From: Bacillota bacterium
Lineage (GTDB): Bacteria; Bacillota; Clostridia; Lachnospirales; Lachnospiraceae
Length of the DNA: 64,000 nucleotides
Direction: 5' to 3'
NCBI GenBank assembly: GCA_023392615.1
Contig: JAEVYT010000002.1
Location: forward strand, 248,001 to 312,000
Shown: positions 60,595 to 64,000 of the stretch, piece after piece
Layout of the letters: every line of letters begins with the position of its first letter
Position numbering within the stretch: position 1 is the stretch's first letter
The notes under the pieces: generated by a model
The model's input: the letters and a program-made list of their open reading frames with translations, nothing else
The model's database searches: none
What the model was told of the DNA's origin: nothing
Position numbers and translations under genes: made by a program

Positions 60595-61823
60595 AGCTGA
60601 GGATTGTGCTGTTAATTTCTACAATATGCCTGGGGTTATCATTTTTATTTATCATAAAATACATTGATAAACTCGAATATAATGCCTGCGATATCATTGA
60701 AATCAATGATCAATATAAAAATATTATTGAAGACAGCAAAAGCTTAAGCATTCCGGAGCTGGAGAAGAAACACCATTGCAGGATAATTATGAGAAGCCAA
60801 CTGGATTATACGAATCAGCTTTATCAAGCGATCAAAAGGTCAGATATTATTCTTGATTATATGGAAGAGAATCAACTTCTTGGTAAGATAATCTTTACTG
60901 ATCACTTGAACTCCTTTGAGATGATGAAACAGAACATAACGATAGCATTAATTGGAGCGCTTCTTTTACTTCTCCTTACCATCTATATTATCACATACTT
61001 CCTATACCATAGAATCGTATTACCCTTCAGACGTTTGGAACGATTTGCTGATAATATATCGATTGGTGAATTAGAAATGCCGTTATCTATGGATCGTGCA
61101 AATTATTTTGGAGCTTTTACGGAAAGCTTTGATATGATGAGAGAGGAATTAAAGCGTGCCAGACAAGGGGAATATCAAGCGAATATCAGTAAGAAAGAAT
61201 TAGTGGCACAATTATCCCATGACATAAAAACTCCAGTTTCAACGATTAAAGCGTTATGTGAGTTACTTGAAGTTAAGGTAAAAGAAGACGATACTGTTAT
61301 GAAGATACGAACAATTAATCAGAAGGCAGATGTAATTGATAAGCTAATCAGTAATATGTTTCATGCCACCCTTGAGGAGTTAATGGCACTTAAGATAGAA
61401 CCTAGGGAGGAGCTTAGTACCGTACTTGATGATATGTTTCATGATCTGAACCATTACGGTAAAATTTATATAAAGAATGAACTTCCCGGATGTTTAATCT
61501 ATTGTGATTGTTTACGACTCAATCAGGTGATTGATAATATTATTAATAATTCCTATAAATATGCTAACACAGACATTGAAGTTACTTATCACGAGGGAAA
61601 TCATTCAATCGAGGTGGAAATCAGAGATTTTGGAGCAAATTTTACTGCAAAAGAGCTTCCGTTAGTTTTTGAGAAATATTATCGAGGAGAAAATGCTTCG
61701 AATCAATCCGGCTCTGGTTTAGGCTTATATCTGGCGAAGATTTTTATGAAGGGCATGGATGGAGAGATAGAATGTAGGCTTGACCAAGGATTTGTGGTGA
61801 AGTTAACGATAAAAAAAGTATAA
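60591..61823 (+). CDS. Sensor histidine kinase
   Basis: The 410-residue product has an N-terminal helix (about 4-22), an external loop of about 90 residues, a second helix (about 112-139), a HAMP-like linker, the H-box VAQLSHDIKTPVSTIKALCELL (about 204-225), an N-box NQVIDNIINNSYKYANT, and the G-boxes EIRDFGANF and GSGLGLYLAKIFMKG. Its start overlaps the response-regulator stop by ATGA. The external loop is larger than in the loop-less BceS type. Confidence 0.93.
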   Translation: MKLRIVLLISTICLGLSFLFIIKYIDKLEYNACDIIEINDQYKNIIEDSKSLSIPELEKKHHCRIIMRSQLDYTNQLYQAIKRSDIILDYMEENQLLGKIIFTDHLNSFEMMKQNITIALIGALLLLLLTIYIITYFLYHRIVLPFRRLERFADNISIGELEMPLSMDRANYFGAFTESFDMMREELKRARQGEYQANISKKELVAQLSHDIKTPVSTIKALCELLEVKVKEDDTVMKIRTINQKADVIDKLISNMFHATLEELMALKIEPREELSTVLDDMFHDLNHYGKIYIKNELPGCLIYCDCLRLNQVIDNIINNSYKYANTDIEVTYHEGNHSIEVEIRDFGANFTAKELPLVFEKYYRGENASNQSGSGLGLYLAKIFMKGMDGEIECRLDQGFVVKLTIKKV

Positions 61824-61888
61824 TTAAGAATTTGATAAGGATTTCATAATCTTTAGAAAAAGACTTCTTAAGCTTTAAAGATTATAAT

Positions 61889-61922
61889 AAGACCATCCGT
61901 AGGACATCGGTTGGTCTTTTTT
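61889..61922 (+). terminator. Terminator after the two-component operon
   Basis: AAGACCATCCG pairs with CGGTTGGTCTT, with one mismatch, around a 7-base loop; a T run follows. It ends the transcript after the kinase. Confidence 0.8.
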
Positions 61923-61990
61923 ATAGCCTAAGCACCGACGACTTCATACAGTTGCTTAAGAATATATGCGTTTCAATTCTTGAGGCTACA
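61923..61990. repeat. Hairpin repeat, family P4, copy 2
   Basis: TATAGCCTAAG at the left and CTTGAGGCTACA at the right pair imperfectly. The inner CTAAGCA/TGCTTAAG arms enclose GACGACTTCATACAG. The core 61927-61968 matches 1463-1504 at 39 of 42 positions. Confidence 0.7.
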
Positions 61991-62177
61991 AATCTCTTGC
62001 ATATTGACGGGTGTAACTTATGTGAAGGGATTTTGACAATTTATAGATATTAGTGAGTAGTGCAAAAATAATTACATTTTTCACATATGTGCTTGTGAAA
62101 CCCTTAGTACAAATTATCTCAAAGAGGGTAGGCATGTTAAGTGTAGTGTAATAAATATAAGAGGGGTGGGTATTGAT
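61991..62177. other. Promoter region of the second ABC operon
   Basis: No gene is seen here. It holds AT-rich sequence, TTGACA-like and TTGTGAAA segments, and the GAGGGGTG ribosome site of the next gene. Confidence 0.4.
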
Positions 62178-62933
62178 ATGAAACAAATTTTAGAAGCAAA
62201 AAATCTATGCAAGTCGTACTCTAATGGGAGTGTGATACAGCATGTACTTCGGAATTTAAATATAAAGATATATGAGGGTGATTTCACAGTTATTATGGGT
62301 AACTCCGGATCAGGGAAATCTACACTGTTATATGCACTGTCCGGGATGGATAAGCCAACAATTGGAGATATCTGTTTTCGGGGGACACAAATCAGCGGCT
62401 ATAACAATGATCAGCTTGCGATATTTAGAAGAAAGCATTGTGGCTTTATCTTTCAGCAGATGTATTTGAACGACACGATGAGCGTTATGGATAATATCCT
62501 AATCAGTGGACTCTTAGGGAGTAAGAATAAGAAAGTATTAAAAGCAAAGTCGGAAAAATTATTACATGCAGTTGGTTTAGATCAAGAGTGTTTCTCAAAG
62601 TTTCCAAACCAGTTATCAGGAGGGGAAGCCCAGAGAGTAGCAATTATTAGAGCACTGATAAATTCTCCGGAGATCGTGTTTGCGGATGAACCTACTGGGG
62701 CATTGAATTCTCAGAATGCTAATAGTGTACTTGATGTATTAACGGATGTGAATGACGAAGGACAGAGTATTGTGATGGTAACACATGATATGAAAACAGC
62801 GAGAAGGGCGAATCGTATCTTATATCTTAAGGACGGAGTGATAATTGATGAGCTGAACTTGGGATTTTACTGTAAAGGAGACCAAGAACGGCATAATAAT
62901 CTGAAAGATTTCTTGGAGAATATGGGGTGGTAG
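62178..62933 (+). CDS. ABC transporter ATP-binding protein
   Basis: The 251-residue product has Walker A MGNSGSGKSTLLYALSGMD (about 41-59), Q-loop FIFQQMYLNDTMSVMDNIL, signature QLSGGEAQRVAIIRALI (about 142-158) and Walker B IVFADEPTGALNSQNAN. It is of the MacB/BceA-like class. The start at 62178 follows GAGGGGTG; a GTG twelve bases earlier overlaps that site. Its partner permease starts 54 bp downstream. Position after a two-component system fits a peptide-antibiotic detoxification module. Confidence 0.92.
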   Translation: MKQILEAKNLCKSYSNGSVIQHVLRNLNIKIYEGDFTVIMGNSGSGKSTLLYALSGMDKPTIGDICFRGTQISGYNNDQLAIFRRKHCGFIFQQMYLNDTMSVMDNILISGLLGSKNKKVLKAKSEKLLHAVGLDQECFSKFPNQLSGGEAQRVAIIRALINSPEIVFADEPTGALNSQNANSVLDVLTDVNDEGQSIVMVTHDMKTARRANRILYLKDGVIIDELNLGFYCKGDQERHNNLKDFLENMGW

Positions 62934-62987
62934 TTATCATCAATGAATATAGTAGCATAGCTCGTTTTGGGCTTGCATGGAGGATTT

Positions 62988-64000
62988 ATGAAATTATTTA
63001 TGATTGCAAAAAGCAATATAAAGAAAAATAGAAATATAACGTTAACGTTAATTGGATTAATTCTATTTACCACAATCCTACTGTATATCAGTTCCAGTGT
63101 ACTTATGGGTATTAATGCATTCTTGGATAAGAAGAATGAGGAACTCAATGGCTCTGACTTTATTGTAATGTCTCCGGGTGGTTATGAGGATAAGATTCAT
63201 AGTATTATTAATAGACTAGGGAATTGTGATGAATATGAAGCGGTGAAAACAATACAGTTCTCCTCGAAATTTGAAAATATAACACAACACAGTAAAAGTC
63301 AGTCAATCGGATGTTTAATGCTGAACGCCGATACAAAGGAGAATATAGCTAGACTTAAAATTATTAATCAGGGGAAGGAAAGGCGGTCAAACTCAATTGT
63401 TCTTCCCTACTATCTGAAGGTTGCAAAAGGTTATCGCACGGGTGATGAAATCATGATCAAGAATGGGGTAAATGAACAAACCTATATAATCTACGGATTC
63501 TCAGAGGATATTATGTTTGCGACTCCCAGCAATATATCCTTTTATAAGTGCTATGTATACTCGGATAAATTCAATGAGCTATATGATCAATATAAAACAT
63601 TCAGGTCGGAACTGGTAAAAACAAAGTTAAGCCCTGGCACAAATAATACGCTTTATTGTGATCAATTTGTTAAGAAGGCAAATACCGAGATGAAAGAGGT
63701 AATGAGTAATACCTTCGCAAGTGATTATAATCTTATGAAAAAAGGCGATAGTATATTCTTAAACCTGATTATGGCGGTTGTGGTTGTATTCTCATTTATC
63801 ATCTTAATGATTGCATTGACCGTGATAAGATTTGCAATTGTATCCTATATTGAAGGAAATATGAAGAATATCGGTGCGATGGAAGCCCTTGGTTATACCT
63901 CGAATGAGTTAATACTAGGTGTGATTTTACAGTTTATACTAATCTCTTTTGTTGGCATCATATTAGGATTTATTTTTTCAATATTTGGACTTGGAATTAT
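62988..64000 (+). CDS. ABC transporter permease, FtsX type (partial, runs off the window)
   Basis: The open frame of 337 codons has no stop before the window edge, so the gene continues. GGAGG lies 5-6 bp upstream of the ATG. An N-terminal helix (about 16-38, LTLIGLILFTTILLYISSSVLMG) precedes a large extracytoplasmic domain. Helices near 255-285 and 305-337 follow, with the FtsX-like segment MKNIGAMEALGYTSNELILGVILQF between them. It pairs with the upstream ATP-binding protein as a MacB/Bce-type exporter. Confidence 0.9.
   Translation, partial: MKLFMIAKSNIKKNRNITLTLIGLILFTTILLYISSSVLMGINAFLDKKNEELNGSDFIVMSPGGYEDKIHSIINRLGNCDEYEAVKTIQFSSKFENITQHSKSQSIGCLMLNADTKENIARLKIINQGKERRSNSIVLPYYLKVAKGYRTGDEIMIKNGVNEQTYIIYGFSEDIMFATPSNISFYKCYVYSDKFNELYDQYKTFRSELVKTKLSPGTNNTLYCDQFVKKANTEMKEVMSNTFASDYNLMKKGDSIFLNLIMAVVVVFSFIILMIALTVIRFAIVSYIEGNMKNIGAMEALGYTSNELILGVILQFILISFVGIILGFIFSIFGLGI

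Overview
The window is low-GC, AT-rich DNA with strong AGGAGG-type ribosome binding sites. It carries lipoproteins without outer-membrane genes, a DUF5688 protein, a Mor-like regulator and Hcp/azoreductase/adenine deaminase genes. Together these suggest an anaerobic Clostridia genome, most likely Lachnospiraceae; this placement is inference from gene content, since no rRNA or marker gene is present.

Left chromosomal part (1-16.9 kb): pirin, a nitroreductase-like protein, hybrid cluster protein (hcp) divergent from a Crp/Fnr-type regulator, two convergent cyclic-di-GMP proteins (a LacI-like sensor with GGDEF, and a membrane PAS-GGDEF-HD-GYP protein), an azoreductase, an eda-kdgK pair, a SEC-C protein, a compact R-M system (XRE, C5 methyltransferase, Eco47II-like endonuclease) and an MFS transporter.

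Mobile element (16,942-41,281): a 53-bp direct repeat of the 3' half of tRNA-Leu(CAG) bounds about 24.3 kb. The right copy is the 3' end of the intact tRNA gene and the left copy is a displaced fragment. The element encodes a tyrosine integrase, an excisionase and a replication-type ATPase, and paired 12-bp-spaced repeats near both ends look like integrase arm sites. I see no relaxase, conjugation or capsid genes. Its cargo is mostly defence. A six-gene co-directional cluster holds an OLD/TOPRIM nuclease and UvrD helicase (Gabija-like), an unassigned PD-(D/E)XK-like protein, McrB, McrC and a PLD-type endonuclease. It converges on a C5 methyltransferase with its own XRE regulator. A TrlF-like PHP-ATPase lies next to the right end. 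The middle holds a RadC-like protein, a Mor-like regulator, small membrane proteins, a lipoprotein, a DUF5688 protein and a 605-residue protein I do not recognise.

Right chromosomal part (41.2-64 kb): tRNA-Leu(CAG), tRNA-Asn(GUU) and tRNA-Leu(AAG); a FAD oxidoreductase with a Rieske domain; a sigma factor with an overlapping membrane partner; adenine deaminase; DUF523 and SPFH proteins; an ABC export pair; a HAD phosphatase; a LysE-type exporter; and a two-component system followed by an ABC pair whose permease runs off the window.

Several intergenic regions hold long imperfect palindromes of at least four families. Two families occur twice in the window (near 6.3/53.5 kb and near 1.46/61.93 kb), which suggests dispersed non-coding or MITE-like repeats.
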